Source: Parazoarcus communis SWub3 = DSM 12120
GTDB lineage: Bacteria > Pseudomonadota > Gammaproteobacteria > Burkholderiales > Rhodocyclaceae
Length of the DNA stretch: 64,000 nt
Direction of reading: 5' to 3'
NCBI RefSeq assembly: GCF_003226565.1
Contig: NZ_QKOE01000019.1
Coordinates: 1 to 64,000, forward strand
The stretch's first letter is position 1. Each line of letters opens with the position of its first letter. The translations under genes and the position numbers were made by a program. The notes below the pieces were generated by a model, which worked only from the letters and a program-made list of their open reading frames with translations, was not told where the DNA came from and did no database searches. This document shows positions 7,564 to 16,911 of the stretch, one piece after another.

Positions 7564-8119
7564 GCGCATCTTCGATCGCATGCAGGGCCTGTACGGCTCG
7601 CTGTGGCTCGATCGCTGGCGCAGTGGCGAGGTGATCGAGCACGACGGTCAGCGGTTCGATCGTGGCTTGTTGCTGGCCAAGGCGACATGGGGGCAGGAGC
7701 TGGCCGGGTTTTCTGACCACCCTGAGCGCATCACTCGCGCGCTTGAGGCCTGCCGTCATCGCAATCTGCCGCCGACGCTGCCGGAATTTCTCGATCTGTG
7801 CCGCCAACAGCACCCCGACGCCCCCGTGGCGCTGCCAGCCCCCGAGGTGCCGCAGGAGGTCGCTCAGGCGCGAGCCCAAGAGCTTCGCCAGGCCGCCGAC
7901 AGGATCGCCAGCCGGGCATTTGACGGCCTGGCATGGGCCAAGACGCCGCCTGATCGCGGTGCGCGTGGGTCGCTGTGGGAGCGCCGCATCATCGAGCTCG
8001 CCGAGCAGGGTCATCCGAAGTTTCTGCGCATTCTCGCCGACCACGTGGAGCAGGGTGTGATCGTCAGCGCACGGGCGAGTGCGGCAATCAACGCGGTTGC
8101 AGCTGATGTTGCTGCCTGA
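7517..8119 (+). CDS. Phage replication protein P-like (helicase loader)
   Basis: 200 residues from ATG 7517, with GAGGAC seven bases upstream. It contains WVERIFDRMQGLYGSLWLDRW, then a mid-domain with LPPTLPEFLDLCRQ, resembling lambda-P-family replication proteins that bring host DnaB helicase to the origin. It overlaps the O-like gene and follows it, the expected O-P order. Assignment rests on sequence feel and position. Confidence 0.65.
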   Translation: MNAPSKRPPLRDSWVERIFDRMQGLYGSLWLDRWRSGEVIEHDGQRFDRGLLLAKATWGQELAGFSDHPERITRALEACRHRNLPPTLPEFLDLCRQQHPDAPVALPAPEVPQEVAQARAQELRQAADRIASRAFDGLAWAKTPPDRGARGSLWERRIIELAEQGHPKFLRILADHVEQGVIVSARASAAINAVAADVAA

Positions 8120-8137
8120 CATCGAAAGAGGATCGAC

Positions 8138-8315
8138 ATGGACGGCTACGCACAGGAATCGCTGTTTGGTCAGGCAGGTGTTGCGATGGAGGGCGGAAGG
8201 CAATCGCGCCGCGCTCAAGGTCATGGAAAAGAGCGCCATCTACCCGCAGATTCGCGAAGCGGTGGAGAAGCAGTGGGTACGAGGGAATCGAGGAACGATG
8301 AAGGAGTGGCGGTAG
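8138..8315 (+). pseudogene. Small phage ORF, apparently frameshifted
   Basis: ATG 8138 follows AGAGGATCG and starts a natural-looking MDGYAQESLFGQAG. That frame then becomes implausible, while the +1 frame becomes natural: LRWRAEGNRAALKVMEKSAI, then YPQIREAVEKQWVRGNRG, ending at the TAG at 8313-8315. The TAG overlaps the GTG of the next gene. A shift near 8180-8190 would join the halves into a protein of about 58 residues. It could be a sequencing error, a true mutation or programmed frameshifting; alternatively the second half may start at its own GTG/TTG. Confidence 0.45.
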
Positions 8316-8689
8316 TGGCAAGGCATCGAATCAGCGGGAAGGCAGGCGGCGGTCACCTGGCGCTCGGGCGACTCAAGGCCGGCCAGCAAAACAAGACCGA
8401 AGCAGCGTATGAGGCGACGCTGAAGGTTCGCCAGGCTGCGGGTGACGTGCTTTGGTACCGGTTCGAAGGACTGAAGCTGCGCCTCGCAGACAACACGTTC
8501 TACACCCCGGATTACGCCGTGATGCTCGCGTCCGGACAGATCGAGTGCCATGAGGTTAAAGGGTTCTGGCAAGACGACGCGCGGGCAAAGATCAAGATCG
8601 CGGCCGAGCAGTATCCGTTCCGCTTCCTGGCGGTGCGGGTTAAGCCGAAGAAGGACGGCGGCGGATGGGATGTTGAGGTGTTTGAGTGA
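8315..8689 (+). CDS. DUF1064-like phage endonuclease
   Basis: 124 residues from GTG 8315, with AAGGAG eight bases upstream and a one-base overlap with the upstream TAG. Pattern: NKTEAAYEATL, LRLADNTFYTPDYAV, then ECHEVKGFWQDDARAKIKIA. The glutamate, the PD and the ExK of a restriction-endonuclease-like fold are in place, as in DUF1064/RusA-context nucleases that process phage replication intermediates. Longer upstream extensions read in an unnatural composition. Confidence 0.7.
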   Translation: MARHRISGKAGGGHLALGRLKAGQQNKTEAAYEATLKVRQAAGDVLWYRFEGLKLRLADNTFYTPDYAVMLASGQIECHEVKGFWQDDARAKIKIAAEQYPFRFLAVRVKPKKDGGGWDVEVFE

Positions 8690-8715
8690 CAGCGACAACG
8701 GAAGGGTAAAAACCA

Positions 8716-9201
8716 ATGCGCACAAAAGACCCGAAAACGAAGTCCACCACCGAGATCATTTTCGAGGCCGTGCAGGATCTGTACGCCAGCGAGCAGCTTG
8801 TCACGCGCGAGACCCTTGCCGACGTCACCGGCATCAAGCTCGGCATCATCGACGACCGGCTTGGACACCTGGTCGATATCGGCAGGGTTCGTCGCGTGCA
8901 GCGAGGCGTCTATGTGCCGATGGAGCACCACGCGCCGGCACGCGCCATCACACGCACCTTGCTGCCCGACGGCGGTTCGATACTCGAGATTGGTGACGAG
9001 GTGCTGCAGCTGACGCCACGCGAAGCGCGCCTTCTCGGCGAGCTCATGGCCGGTGCCGGGCAACAGTATGCGTCGGTACGCATTGGGCTGGAGGCCGAGC
9101 AGCTTGCATCTGCTATGGCGGCGAAAATGCGGGAGCTCGAGCGCTCTGTTCGTGCGCTGGAAAGTTCGTCACCCCTTGTGGGGCTGGAAGGCGCGAGTTG
9201 A
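8716..9201 (+). CDS. HTH-containing phage protein
   Basis: 161 residues, with GGAAGGG upstream of ATG. The N-terminal 65 residues form a winged-helix-like segment (TEIIFEAVQDLYASEQLVTR then LADVTGIKLGIIDDRL and a basic wing). The C-terminus is helical and possibly coiled coil (LEAEQLASAMAAKMRELERS). Lies between the endonuclease and terminase genes. Likely a regulator of the early-to-late transition, but this is inferred from position only. Confidence 0.6.
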   Translation: MRTKDPKTKSTTEIIFEAVQDLYASEQLVTRETLADVTGIKLGIIDDRLGHLVDIGRVRRVQRGVYVPMEHHAPARAITRTLLPDGGSILEIGDEVLQLTPREARLLGELMAGAGQQYASVRIGLEAEQLASAMAAKMRELERSVRALESSSPLVGLEGAS

Positions 9202-9220
9202 TGTGGGGAGGATGGGAGGC

Positions 9221-9955
9221 ATGATGAGAGACGACGCCTTCCCCAATCAAGACAACCCAGCGCCTGAGAAAAAGTCACCTCCGGACTGGGAGCGCATCGA
9301 GCTCGACTATCGGGCTGGGATCAAGAGTCTGCGCGAGATTGCGACCGAGCACGGCATCTCCGAAGGCGCCATTCGCAAGCGCGCCAGGCGTGACGGGTGG
9401 GAGCGTGACCTTTCAGCGAAGATCCAGGCGAGAGCGGAGGGTCTGGTACGCAAAGAGGCGGTACGCAGTGAGGTACGCACGGAGCGTACTGCGTCCGAAC
9501 GGCAGATCGTCGAAGCCAATGCGCAGGGCGTCGCTGATGTGCTGCTGTCACACCGACGGGACATCCAGCGCACGCGTACTGTCGTGATGGCGATGATGGC
9601 CGAGCTCGAAGCATCCTGCGGCGAGGAACAGGCTGCGCTGCTCGTGCAACTGGGCGAGATGATGCGCAATCCCGATCAGTACGGTCGAGACAAGTTCAAC
9701 GACCTCTATCAGGCGATCGTATCGCTGCCCGGCCGCGCGAAGACCATGAAGGATCTGGCGGCGTCCCTCGCGACCCTGGTCGATAAGGAGCGTGAGGCAT
9801 TCAACATTGGCGCCAAGACGCCAAACGGGGAAGAGCCGGCCGGCGGCGCCCGTGCATTGACCGATGCAGAGCGTGCGGTTCGGCTGTCGCGTCTATTTGC
9901 CTCGAGCCCGGAAGTCGCGGCTGCGATGCTGAAACGGGTGACCGGAAATGGCTGA
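9221..9955 (+). CDS. Terminase small subunit
   Basis: 244 residues. DYRAGIKSLREIATEHGISE then AIRKRARRDGW (about 28-60) is the HTH of TerS proteins that recognise the packaging site. The long helical body (about 80-210) fits the oligomerisation core. It overlaps the large-subunit gene by eight bases. Start chosen at ATG 9221 with GGGGAG ten bases upstream; ATG 9212 and 9224 are alternatives. Confidence 0.85.
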   Translation: MMRDDAFPNQDNPAPEKKSPPDWERIELDYRAGIKSLREIATEHGISEGAIRKRARRDGWERDLSAKIQARAEGLVRKEAVRSEVRTERTASERQIVEANAQGVADVLLSHRRDIQRTRTVVMAMMAELEASCGEEQAALLVQLGEMMRNPDQYGRDKFNDLYQAIVSLPGRAKTMKDLAASLATLVDKEREAFNIGAKTPNGEEPAGGARALTDAERAVRLSRLFASSPEVAAAMLKRVTGNG

Positions 9956-11495
9956 TACAGCTGCGCTCGACACCGCTGCGATGTTGGAGCTGGTCAAGCA
10001 GCTGGACCCTGCTGCGCGCGCAGAGCTCGATACGATCCTGATGGCTGGCGACGCGCCGCTGTGGGTGCCGCAGGATGGGCCGCAGCGGCAGGCATTTGAG
10101 TCTGCAGCCGATATCGTTTTTTACGGTGGGGCAGCAGGCGGCGGGAAAACCGATCTGCTGCTGGGTCTATCGCTCACGTCGCAACAGCATTCGATCATTT
10201 TCCGACGCGAGGCCGTTCAACTCGTCGGCATCGAGGAGCGCATGACCGCGATCCTCGGCACCCGCAAGGGCTATAACAGCCAGGACGGCGTCTGGCGCCT
10301 TCCGGGTGGACGCGTCATGGAACTTGGTAGCGTGAAGGAGCCTGGCGACTGGATCAAGTACCAGGGGCGCGCCCACGACGCCAAGTTGTTCGACGAGATC
10401 TGCCACTTCACCGAAGCGCAGTTCCGGACACTGATCGGCTGGCTTCGGACGGACAGGCCAGACGTTCGGCAGCGGGTTGTTTGCGCCGGTAATCCACCCA
10501 CGACTGCGGAAGGTGAATGGGTGAAGCGGTACTGGGCGGCCTGGCTCGAGCCGACTCACCCTAATCCCGCGAAACCGGGCGAACTGCGCTGGTATGTGAC
10601 CAACGAGAAAGGTGAGGATCAGGAGGTTCCAGGGCCCGAGCCAGTCATGGTTGGCGAGGACCTGACACAGCCGAAAAGTCGCACGTTCATCCCGTCCTCG
10701 GTCAACGACAACCTGTTCCTGCTTTCCACGGGGTACAAGGCGACGCTACAGGCGCTGCCGGAGCCGCTACGCTCGCAGATGCTGCGTGGCGACTTCAATG
10801 CGGGGGCGTCTGACCCTGCATGGCAGACGATACCAACCGAGTGGATCAAGGCTGCACAGGCCAGGTGGAAGCCGCGCGACGCGAAAGGGTTGATGACTGC
10901 AGTGGGGTTTGATCCCGCTCGAGGTGGCATCGACAAGTCTTCGATCGCTCGGCGTCACGGCAACTGGTTTGATCAGATCGTCTCAGCGCCAGGCGCGGTA
11001 ACCAAGGACGGGCCAACAGCAGCTGGATTTGCCGTGCCGCTCGTGCGAGACGGAGCATGCATCTGCATTGACGCCATCGGGATCGGCTCGAGCGCACTCG
11101 ATTTCCTCGTGGGGCTGAACCTTAACGTGCTCGCCGTCGTCGGCTCCGAGTCGGCATCTGGCATGGCCAAGGCAGGCAAACTGCGATTCAGAAACCGCCG
11201 TGCCGAAATGTACTGGCGCCTGCGCGAGGCGCTTGATCCGACAGCCCCCGAGCCTATCGCGCTGCCACCCGATCCGGAGCTGCTCGCCGACCTTGCAGCG
11301 GTTCGCTACAAGGTTGTGACCATGGGAAAGGTGGCTGCAATCCAGATGCGCGACAAGGACGAGGTTCGCGAGGCGCTCGGCCGCAGCCCAGACAAAGGCG
11401 ACGCTGTGGCCATGACTTTTGTCGACGGCATCCCACCACCTGGCGCTACAGCGCAGACCTACCACGAACCCCCACCGCCTGACTGGCGAACCTGA
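9948..11495 (+). CDS. Terminase large subunit (Terminase_6 type)
   Basis: 515 residues. Walker A FYGGAAGGGKTDLLL at about 56-68. A Walker B-like KLFDEICHF and the coupling motif CAGNPPT follow in the ATPase half. The nuclease half shows VGFDPARGG, CIDAIGIG and KGDAVAMTF, carrying the acidic metal ligands of the RNase H-like fold. It drives ATP-dependent DNA packaging and cuts the concatemer. Directly followed by the portal gene. Confidence 0.93.
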   Translation: MADTAALDTAAMLELVKQLDPAARAELDTILMAGDAPLWVPQDGPQRQAFESAADIVFYGGAAGGGKTDLLLGLSLTSQQHSIIFRREAVQLVGIEERMTAILGTRKGYNSQDGVWRLPGGRVMELGSVKEPGDWIKYQGRAHDAKLFDEICHFTEAQFRTLIGWLRTDRPDVRQRVVCAGNPPTTAEGEWVKRYWAAWLEPTHPNPAKPGELRWYVTNEKGEDQEVPGPEPVMVGEDLTQPKSRTFIPSSVNDNLFLLSTGYKATLQALPEPLRSQMLRGDFNAGASDPAWQTIPTEWIKAAQARWKPRDAKGLMTAVGFDPARGGIDKSSIARRHGNWFDQIVSAPGAVTKDGPTAAGFAVPLVRDGACICIDAIGIGSSALDFLVGLNLNVLAVVGSESASGMAKAGKLRFRNRRAEMYWRLREALDPTAPEPIALPPDPELLADLAAVRYKVVTMGKVAAIQMRDKDEVREALGRSPDKGDAVAMTFVDGIPPPGATAQTYHEPPPPDWRT

Positions 11496-11517
11496 TCACC
11501 CGGAGCACCCGCACACC

Positions 11518-13755
11518 ATGCTCGCAAACCTGACCCACGACACAGACCTGCCCGAGGCCGATACGCCGATCTCGATCGACGAGTTTGCACAGATCGTCCG
11601 CGAAGCCATCAATCAGCCGCCGTGGCGAGTAAATGCCGACAAGGAGGCCGACTACGCCGACGGCAACCAACTCGACTCCGAACTGCTTCAAAAGCAGAAA
11701 GCGCTGGGCATCCCACCGGCCAAAGAGAACATCATCGGCCCAGCCATTGCCGCAGTGTGTGGCTACGAGGCGAAGACCCGCACAGACTGGCGCGTGACGC
11801 CTGATGGAGATCCAGGCGGCCAGGATGTGGCGGATGCGCTGAACTATCGGCTGAACCAGGCAGAGCGGCACAGCCACGCTGATCGCGCGCTCTCCGAGGC
11901 GTTTCGCCCGGGCGCGGCCGTCGGCATCGGCTTCGTGGAGGTCGCCAGCGCGTCGAACTCGCTGCAATTTCCGTACAAGTGCCGATACGTGCATCGCAAC
12001 GAGATTTGGTGGGACATGTCGTCGCGGGAGCCTGACATGTCCGACGCCCAGTGGCTGTTCCGGCGTCGCTGGGTAAATCGTAAGCGCGCAGCCCGGATGT
12101 TTCCTGAGCACCGCGACATCATCTTGCGCGAGGCGGACAAGTGGATCGCCGATATGGCTGGCGAGATGCTGGAAGGCGGGCAGTCGACAGGCCTTGCTCA
12201 GGCCATGGAGGCCGAGCGCGCCTGGACGGTGCAAGAGGATGCGTGGTTCAACGAGGAGAACCAGCAGGTTTGCATTACTGAACTCTGGTATCGGCGATGG
12301 GCCGAGGTGAGCATCCTCAAAGCGAAGAATGGGCGTGCCGTGAAGTTCGACCCCAACAACGAACTACACCAAGCTGCGCTGGCAACTGGCCGTGCAACGC
12401 TTCAGACTGAAGTGCTGCCGCATGTCCGCCGCGCGTACTGGATGGGGCCGCATCGGCTGCATGATGGTCCGAGCCCGTACCCGCACGAGCACTTCCCCTA
12501 CGTGCCCGTTTGGGGATATCGGGAGGACATGACCGGCGTACCTTTCGGCCTGGTTCGCGACATGCTCTTTCCGCAAGACAATCTCAACGCCTCGATCAGC
12601 AAGCTGCGCTGGGGCATGTCTGCCACGCGTACGGAGCGCACGAAGGGTGCTGTCGCGATGGATGACGCGGTGTTCCGACGCGTTTCTGCCCGCGTTGATG
12701 CCGATATCGTGCTCGACGCAGAACATATGGCTCGACCAGGTGCGCGCTTTGACGTCAAGCGCGACTTTCAGTTGAACAATCAGCAGTTCCAGTTGATGGA
12801 GGACAGTCGGCGTGCGCTCGGTCGCGTGAGCGGCATCAGTCCAGCCTTTTCCGGGCAAGAAGGGACCGCGCGCTCCGGCATTCAGGAGCAAACGCAACTT
12901 GAACAATCGCAGGTCGGAATCGCCGACCTGATGGACAACTTCAAAGAAGCACGGCGAATGGTGGGCGAACTCCTGATGGCGATGATCATCGAGGACATGG
13001 GGCGTGAAGAACAGACCATTGTGATTGAAGGCGATACCCTTAACCCGCCGCGCACGGTCGTTCTCAACCACCCCGAGACCGATCCGGCCACCGGCCTGCA
13101 ATATTTGTCGAACGATGTGCAGCGCACCCGGCTGAAGGTCGCGCTTGAGGACGTGCCGAGCTCGAGCAGCTTCCGGGCGCAGCAACTACGTGCGCTGTCT
13201 GAATCGACAAAGGGCGCACCGCCTGATTTGCAGCGCGTGACGCTGCCGTTCATGGTGGATCTGATGGATCTGCCACGCAAGAAGGAGGTGGTTCAGGCGA
13301 TCCAGGCCGCTGCCAAGGCCCCAGACCCGGATCAGATGCGCGAGGAGATCAGGCGGGAGCTGATGTTCGAGCTGAAGGAACGTGAACTGTCCATGCGAGA
13401 GGCCGAGAGCGAGGCCAAGATCAAAAAGCTGATGGCCGAAGCGGTACAAACTGGTGTCCAGGCTGCATTCAGCGCGATGCAGGGCGGTGCTCAGGTGGCG
13501 CAGATGCCGATGATTGCCCCGATCGCCGACAAGATCATGCAGGGCGCCGGCTACCAGCGCCCGGATCCGATGGGCGATGATCCAAACTTCCCGGTACCGA
13601 ACGGCCCGGCGCCTGACATAGAGCCTGTAGGAGATACTGCGGTGCCGCCTGTTCGCAACAACACCAGCCCGACCTTCCCACCGGTACCGGATGATGGCGC
13701 CTCGCCGATGCGGGGTATCGAGACGGCCGAGACGGAAGATAACTTGCCTGTGTAG
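11518..13755 (+). CDS. Portal protein
   Basis: 745 residues from ATG 11518, with CCGGAG upstream; upstream extension would run into terminase. It shows typical portal traits: NIIGPAIAAVCGYEAKTRTD near the N-terminus, PYPHEHFPYVPVWGY, FPQDNLNASISKLRW, and IQEQTQLEQSQVGIADLMDN preceding the helical clip/barrel region. The size matches portals of P22/Bcep22-like podoviruses. The C-terminal 120 residues are charged, then proline-rich. It forms the ring through which DNA enters and leaves the head. Confidence 0.88.
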   Translation: MLANLTHDTDLPEADTPISIDEFAQIVREAINQPPWRVNADKEADYADGNQLDSELLQKQKALGIPPAKENIIGPAIAAVCGYEAKTRTDWRVTPDGDPGGQDVADALNYRLNQAERHSHADRALSEAFRPGAAVGIGFVEVASASNSLQFPYKCRYVHRNEIWWDMSSREPDMSDAQWLFRRRWVNRKRAARMFPEHRDIILREADKWIADMAGEMLEGGQSTGLAQAMEAERAWTVQEDAWFNEENQQVCITELWYRRWAEVSILKAKNGRAVKFDPNNELHQAALATGRATLQTEVLPHVRRAYWMGPHRLHDGPSPYPHEHFPYVPVWGYREDMTGVPFGLVRDMLFPQDNLNASISKLRWGMSATRTERTKGAVAMDDAVFRRVSARVDADIVLDAEHMARPGARFDVKRDFQLNNQQFQLMEDSRRALGRVSGISPAFSGQEGTARSGIQEQTQLEQSQVGIADLMDNFKEARRMVGELLMAMIIEDMGREEQTIVIEGDTLNPPRTVVLNHPETDPATGLQYLSNDVQRTRLKVALEDVPSSSSFRAQQLRALSESTKGAPPDLQRVTLPFMVDLMDLPRKKEVVQAIQAAAKAPDPDQMREEIRRELMFELKERELSMREAESEAKIKKLMAEAVQTGVQAAFSAMQGGAQVAQMPMIAPIADKIMQGAGYQRPDPMGDDPNFPVPNGPAPDIEPVGDTAVPPVRNNTSPTFPPVPDDGASPMRGIETAETEDNLPV

Positions 13756-13757
13756 GT

Positions 13758-14270
13758 TTATTGTGTCGGAGGAGGAGGCTGCGGTTGAGCCGGCTGCTGC
13801 CCCTCGCTTTTGATCGCTGGGGTTTGAGGAGGATCGCGGAAGGCGTACAGGCGATTCACAAAGACGGTCACGGATGCGAGCAGGAACGCAGAGACAAAAA
13901 GCCCCACGCGTGCCCATGAATCCCGGCTTGATTCGTTCACCGGGAACAGCTTGGCTTCGACGAAGCGATCCAGCTTACTGACGACATACCCCGACAGAAA
14001 TGCCGAGATCACCCCAGATATCTGCTGAAAATGCTCCCGCTCGGCGTCCGAGAATGGCGCAAAGGCCGTTCCGATAATCCAACCGCAAAGCGCGCCAATC
14101 AGAGCAACCAGCCTATTTGCGTTCACTGACGACTGGTCATCCGCCGCACCGCCGACCCGGCTTGTCAAACTCCAGATCAGGGCTGCAAAGAAGACAAATG
14201 CAATTCCCGTGAATATCACGGTACCCGGGGCATTTGTTTTGAGTAGATCTTTGACGGTGTCGTACCACAT
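13758..14270 (-). CDS. Reverse-strand multi-TM moron protein
   Basis: 170 residues, ATG with AAGGGGA upstream on the minus strand. Three or four hydrophobic segments: about 17-35 (TVIFTGIAFVFFAALIW), 51-70, about 85-100 and 120-142, then a proline/glutamine-rich tail. It is inserted convergently between portal and scaffold genes, where tailed phages rarely carry genes. No recognised family. Probably a lysogen-expressed membrane protein; a superinfection-exclusion role is speculative. Confidence 0.75.
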   Translation of the reverse strand: MWYDTVKDLLKTNAPGTVIFTGIAFVFFAALIWSLTSRVGGAADDQSSVNANRLVALIGALCGWIIGTAFAPFSDAEREHFQQISGVISAFLSGYVVSKLDRFVEAKLFPVNESSRDSWARVGLFVSAFLLASVTVFVNRLYAFRDPPQTPAIKSEGQQPAQPQPPPPTQ

Positions 14271-14342
14271 GACGATCCCCTTGTGACCCGAATCAGATCA
14301 GCATAGATCACATTTGAATACCTGCAAGTGCCCGGATTTGTT

Positions 14343-14371
14343 GTGATTGATTGCAATCACCCCCTGTAGGG
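14343..14371 (+). promoter_or_regulatory. Late-block element 1: hairpin plus CCCCCTGTAGGG
   Basis: CCCCCTGTAGGG at 14360-14371 is the first of four near-identical copies in the late region. It is preceded by a 7-bp hairpin GTGATTG (14343-14349) / CAATCAC (14354-14360). It lies 72 bp ahead of the scaffold start, in a 173-bp gene-free gap. Its regular position ahead of late gene blocks suggests a promoter or regulator-binding site. Confidence 0.6.
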
Positions 14372-14443
14372 CTGGAACTGTGTTCGCGTGCGCACCGACA
14401 CTGCCTGTGCATTGTTGCAGAGCAGCTTTGGAGAAGCGCGCAC

Positions 14444-15529
14444 ATGAACGTGAAGGACATGACCGATGCCCAGATTCTCGAGGCAGCCCTGGAAGGGACG
14501 CTGAACGAGGATACGGCATTCACACAGGACGAGCCGCAGGGTAGCGCGGATGACGGCAATGCGGCGGATGCTGCGGCCAGTCAATCCACAACGACGCCTG
14601 CAGTCACCACCGCGCCGACTGACGCCGCAAGCGCGGTCGACACTGCCTCTTCTGCTGCGGCATCAGCCGCCGACCAGGAGCCGGCAGGCGCCCCCATCCT
14701 GAGCAAGTCCGGTAACTACACGATCCCGTACCAGAAGCTGGCTGAAGCCCGCACTGAGCGCGATGCGCTGCGCGCGGAAGTGGAAACGCTCCGACAGCAG
14801 ATTGGCACGCTCACCACGCAACAGCAGCAGAACCTCGCCGACGCCCAGGCCGGCGCACAAGGCCGTGCGGATGCCGGTCAGGCGCAGACGCAGGCGGACG
14901 CGAACCTGGCTGCAGCGACCCAGGCGCTCGCACAGGGTGTCGACATGTCCGTGTTTGGCGATTTCTCGGAGGAGTCCATCGCCAAAGGGGTGGCCGAGGT
15001 CAATCGTCGCGCGATGGAGCAGGCGCAGACCCAACTGCGCGCTGAATTCGCCGAGACGCTCCAGCGTGAGCTTGCGCCGCTGCGCGAAGAGCGCCAGGAG
15101 CGCGTGATCCGCGAAGCCCAGACGGCATCCAGTGCGCACGAGTCAGCCATTTTGCAGGCGTACCCGCACGCCTACGAGATCGCCGACTCGGCAGAGTTCG
15201 ACGCCTGGCGCAACAGCCTGCCCGCGTTTGCCCGTGCGGGCGTGGATCACGCCATCGCGGTCGGCAGCTCACAGCAGGTGATCGAGGTGTTCGACGCCTT
15301 CACCAAGTCGCAGCCGAAGCCTCAACAGCAACAGCAATCCAGCACTCAGCAGACCGCGCCGGAGGCGTCGAAGCCGCGTGTTCCAGTCTCACTTTCTGAC
15401 GTGCCCGGAGCGGCGCCCGTCGACGAAACACAACAGACGCTTGCGATGGCCGGCAATGCCGGCGCACTGCTCGATCGCGTGTCAGGCATGACGCGAGAGC
15501 AGATCGATGCGCTGATGGACCGAATCTGA
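14444..15529 (+). CDS. Scaffolding protein
   Basis: 361 residues from ATG 14444 with GGAG upstream. Very rich in Ala, Gln, Thr and Glu, with a long central coiled coil (about 95-230: KLAEARTERDALRAEVETLR onward) and an acidic N-terminus. This composition, and the position between portal and major capsid genes, are typical of podovirus scaffolding proteins that organise procapsid assembly and then leave. No protease domain is visible. Confidence 0.75.
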   Translation: MNVKDMTDAQILEAALEGTLNEDTAFTQDEPQGSADDGNAADAAASQSTTTPAVTTAPTDAASAVDTASSAAASAADQEPAGAPILSKSGNYTIPYQKLAEARTERDALRAEVETLRQQIGTLTTQQQQNLADAQAGAQGRADAGQAQTQADANLAAATQALAQGVDMSVFGDFSEESIAKGVAEVNRRAMEQAQTQLRAEFAETLQRELAPLREERQERVIREAQTASSAHESAILQAYPHAYEIADSAEFDAWRNSLPAFARAGVDHAIAVGSSQQVIEVFDAFTKSQPKPQQQQQSSTQQTAPEASKPRVPVSLSDVPGAAPVDETQQTLAMAGNAGALLDRVSGMTREQIDALMDRI

Positions 15530-15554
15530 TCTGAACTCATAGGAGTCATTGAAT

Positions 15555-16850
15555 ATGCCCACGAAGACCACCGTCCCGGCGTCGGCCGCGGATAAGCAAC
15601 GAGTACTCGCCGCCGGGCTGTTTGCCCAGGCGATGCAACGCAACTCCACACTGGGTCGGCTCTCCGGCCCGATGCCCAAGGGCGAAGCCGCGGCCGGCGA
15701 AGTCGTACGCAAGCAGACGGCTACCGACATGCCCATCGTCAAGTCGATGGACTTGTCCCGCGGCAAGGGTGACGAAGTCGAGTTCCAGTTCCTGCAACCT
15801 GTCGGTGCCTATCCGATCATGGGCAGCGAGCACGCCGAAGGGAAGGGGACCGGTCTGAGTTACGACACGTCCCGCGTGCGGGTGAATCAGGCGCGCTTCC
15901 CCGTGGATCTCGGCGACACCATGACCGCCATTCGCACACCGGTGGATTTCCGCCGCGTCGGTCGGCCGGTCGCCCAGTCGCTGATGGATAGCTACATGGA
16001 CCAGTCCTTGTTGGTTCATATGGCTGGCGCCCGCGGCTTCCAGGACAACATCGAGTGGCGCGTGCCGGTTGCCGATCACCCCAAGTTCGCGAGCATCGCG
16101 ATCAACGTGGTGCGCGCGCCGACCAAGAACCGTCACTACATCGCCGACGGCTCCAATGGCATCAAGCCGTTTGCTGTCAATGCCGGCGAGATCGATCTGG
16201 CGAGCACCGATGTGCTCGAGATGGATACCGTTGACGGTATTCGCACGGTCATGGAGTCGATCGCGCTGCCGCCGCCGGCCGTGAAGATCCCTGGCGACGT
16301 GGTGGCCGAGGACTCGCCCCTGCGCGTGCTGCTCGTGTCGCCTGCGCAGTACCACGCATTTTCTCAGGATCCGAACTTCCGTCAGTTCCAGGCCAGCGCA
16401 ATGGCGCGTGCCGCCAAGGCGAAGAACCACCCGCTGTTCCTGGGCGAGTGCGGCCTCTGGAACGGCATCCTGCTGATGAAGATGCCCAAGCCGATCCGCT
16501 TTTACGCGGGCGACACCATCAACTACTGCGCGAGTTTCACGAGCGAAGCCGAATCGACCTGCACCGTGCCGGCAAGTTTTGGCACCACGCACGCCGTTGA
16601 TCGCTCGATTTTGCTGGGCGGTCAAGCCATCGCACAGGCATTTGCCGCCAGCGGCCATGGCGGCATGCCGTTCTTCTGGAAGGAGAAGTCGTTCGACCAC
16701 GACGACAAGATGGAGCTCTTGATCGGCGCCATCCAGGGCATCAGCAAGGTCCGCTGGTTTGTTGATCAAGGCAATGGCCAGAAGCACTTCACCGACCACG
16801 GGGTCGTTGCCATCGACACGGCCGTTCGCATCATCGGCGCCCGTCAGTAA
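15555..16850 (+). CDS. Major capsid protein (N4 gp56 / DUF4043-like)
   Basis: 431 residues from ATG 15555, with AGGAG nine bases upstream. Sequence traits of the N4-gp56/DUF4043 capsid family: KGDEVEFQFLQPVGAYPIMG, GLSYDTSRVRVNQARFPVDL and LMDSYMDQSLLVHMAGARG near the N-terminal third. It should take the HK97 fold and form the icosahedral shell. A 9-bp hairpin follows the stop. Confidence 0.85.
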   Translation: MPTKTTVPASAADKQRVLAAGLFAQAMQRNSTLGRLSGPMPKGEAAAGEVVRKQTATDMPIVKSMDLSRGKGDEVEFQFLQPVGAYPIMGSEHAEGKGTGLSYDTSRVRVNQARFPVDLGDTMTAIRTPVDFRRVGRPVAQSLMDSYMDQSLLVHMAGARGFQDNIEWRVPVADHPKFASIAINVVRAPTKNRHYIADGSNGIKPFAVNAGEIDLASTDVLEMDTVDGIRTVMESIALPPPAVKIPGDVVAEDSPLRVLLVSPAQYHAFSQDPNFRQFQASAMARAAKAKNHPLFLGECGLWNGILLMKMPKPIRFYAGDTINYCASFTSEAESTCTVPASFGTTHAVDRSILLGGQAIAQAFAASGHGGMPFFWKEKSFDHDDKMELLIGAIQGISKVRWFVDQGNGQKHFTDHGVVAIDTAVRIIGARQ

Positions 16851-16864
16851 CCAGCAATCGCAAC

Positions 16865-16893
16865 TGGTGGCAGTCGCGAAAAGGCTGCCACCA
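16865..16893 (+). terminator. Hairpin behind the capsid gene
   Basis: TGGTGGCAG (16865-16873) pairs perfectly with CTGCCACCA (16885-16893) across an 11-nt loop, 14 bp past the capsid stop. There is no T-run, so it is more likely an attenuator or mRNA-stabilising hairpin than a full terminator. Confidence 0.5.
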
Positions 16894-16911
16894 ATCAAGG
16901 AGATCTGAAGA

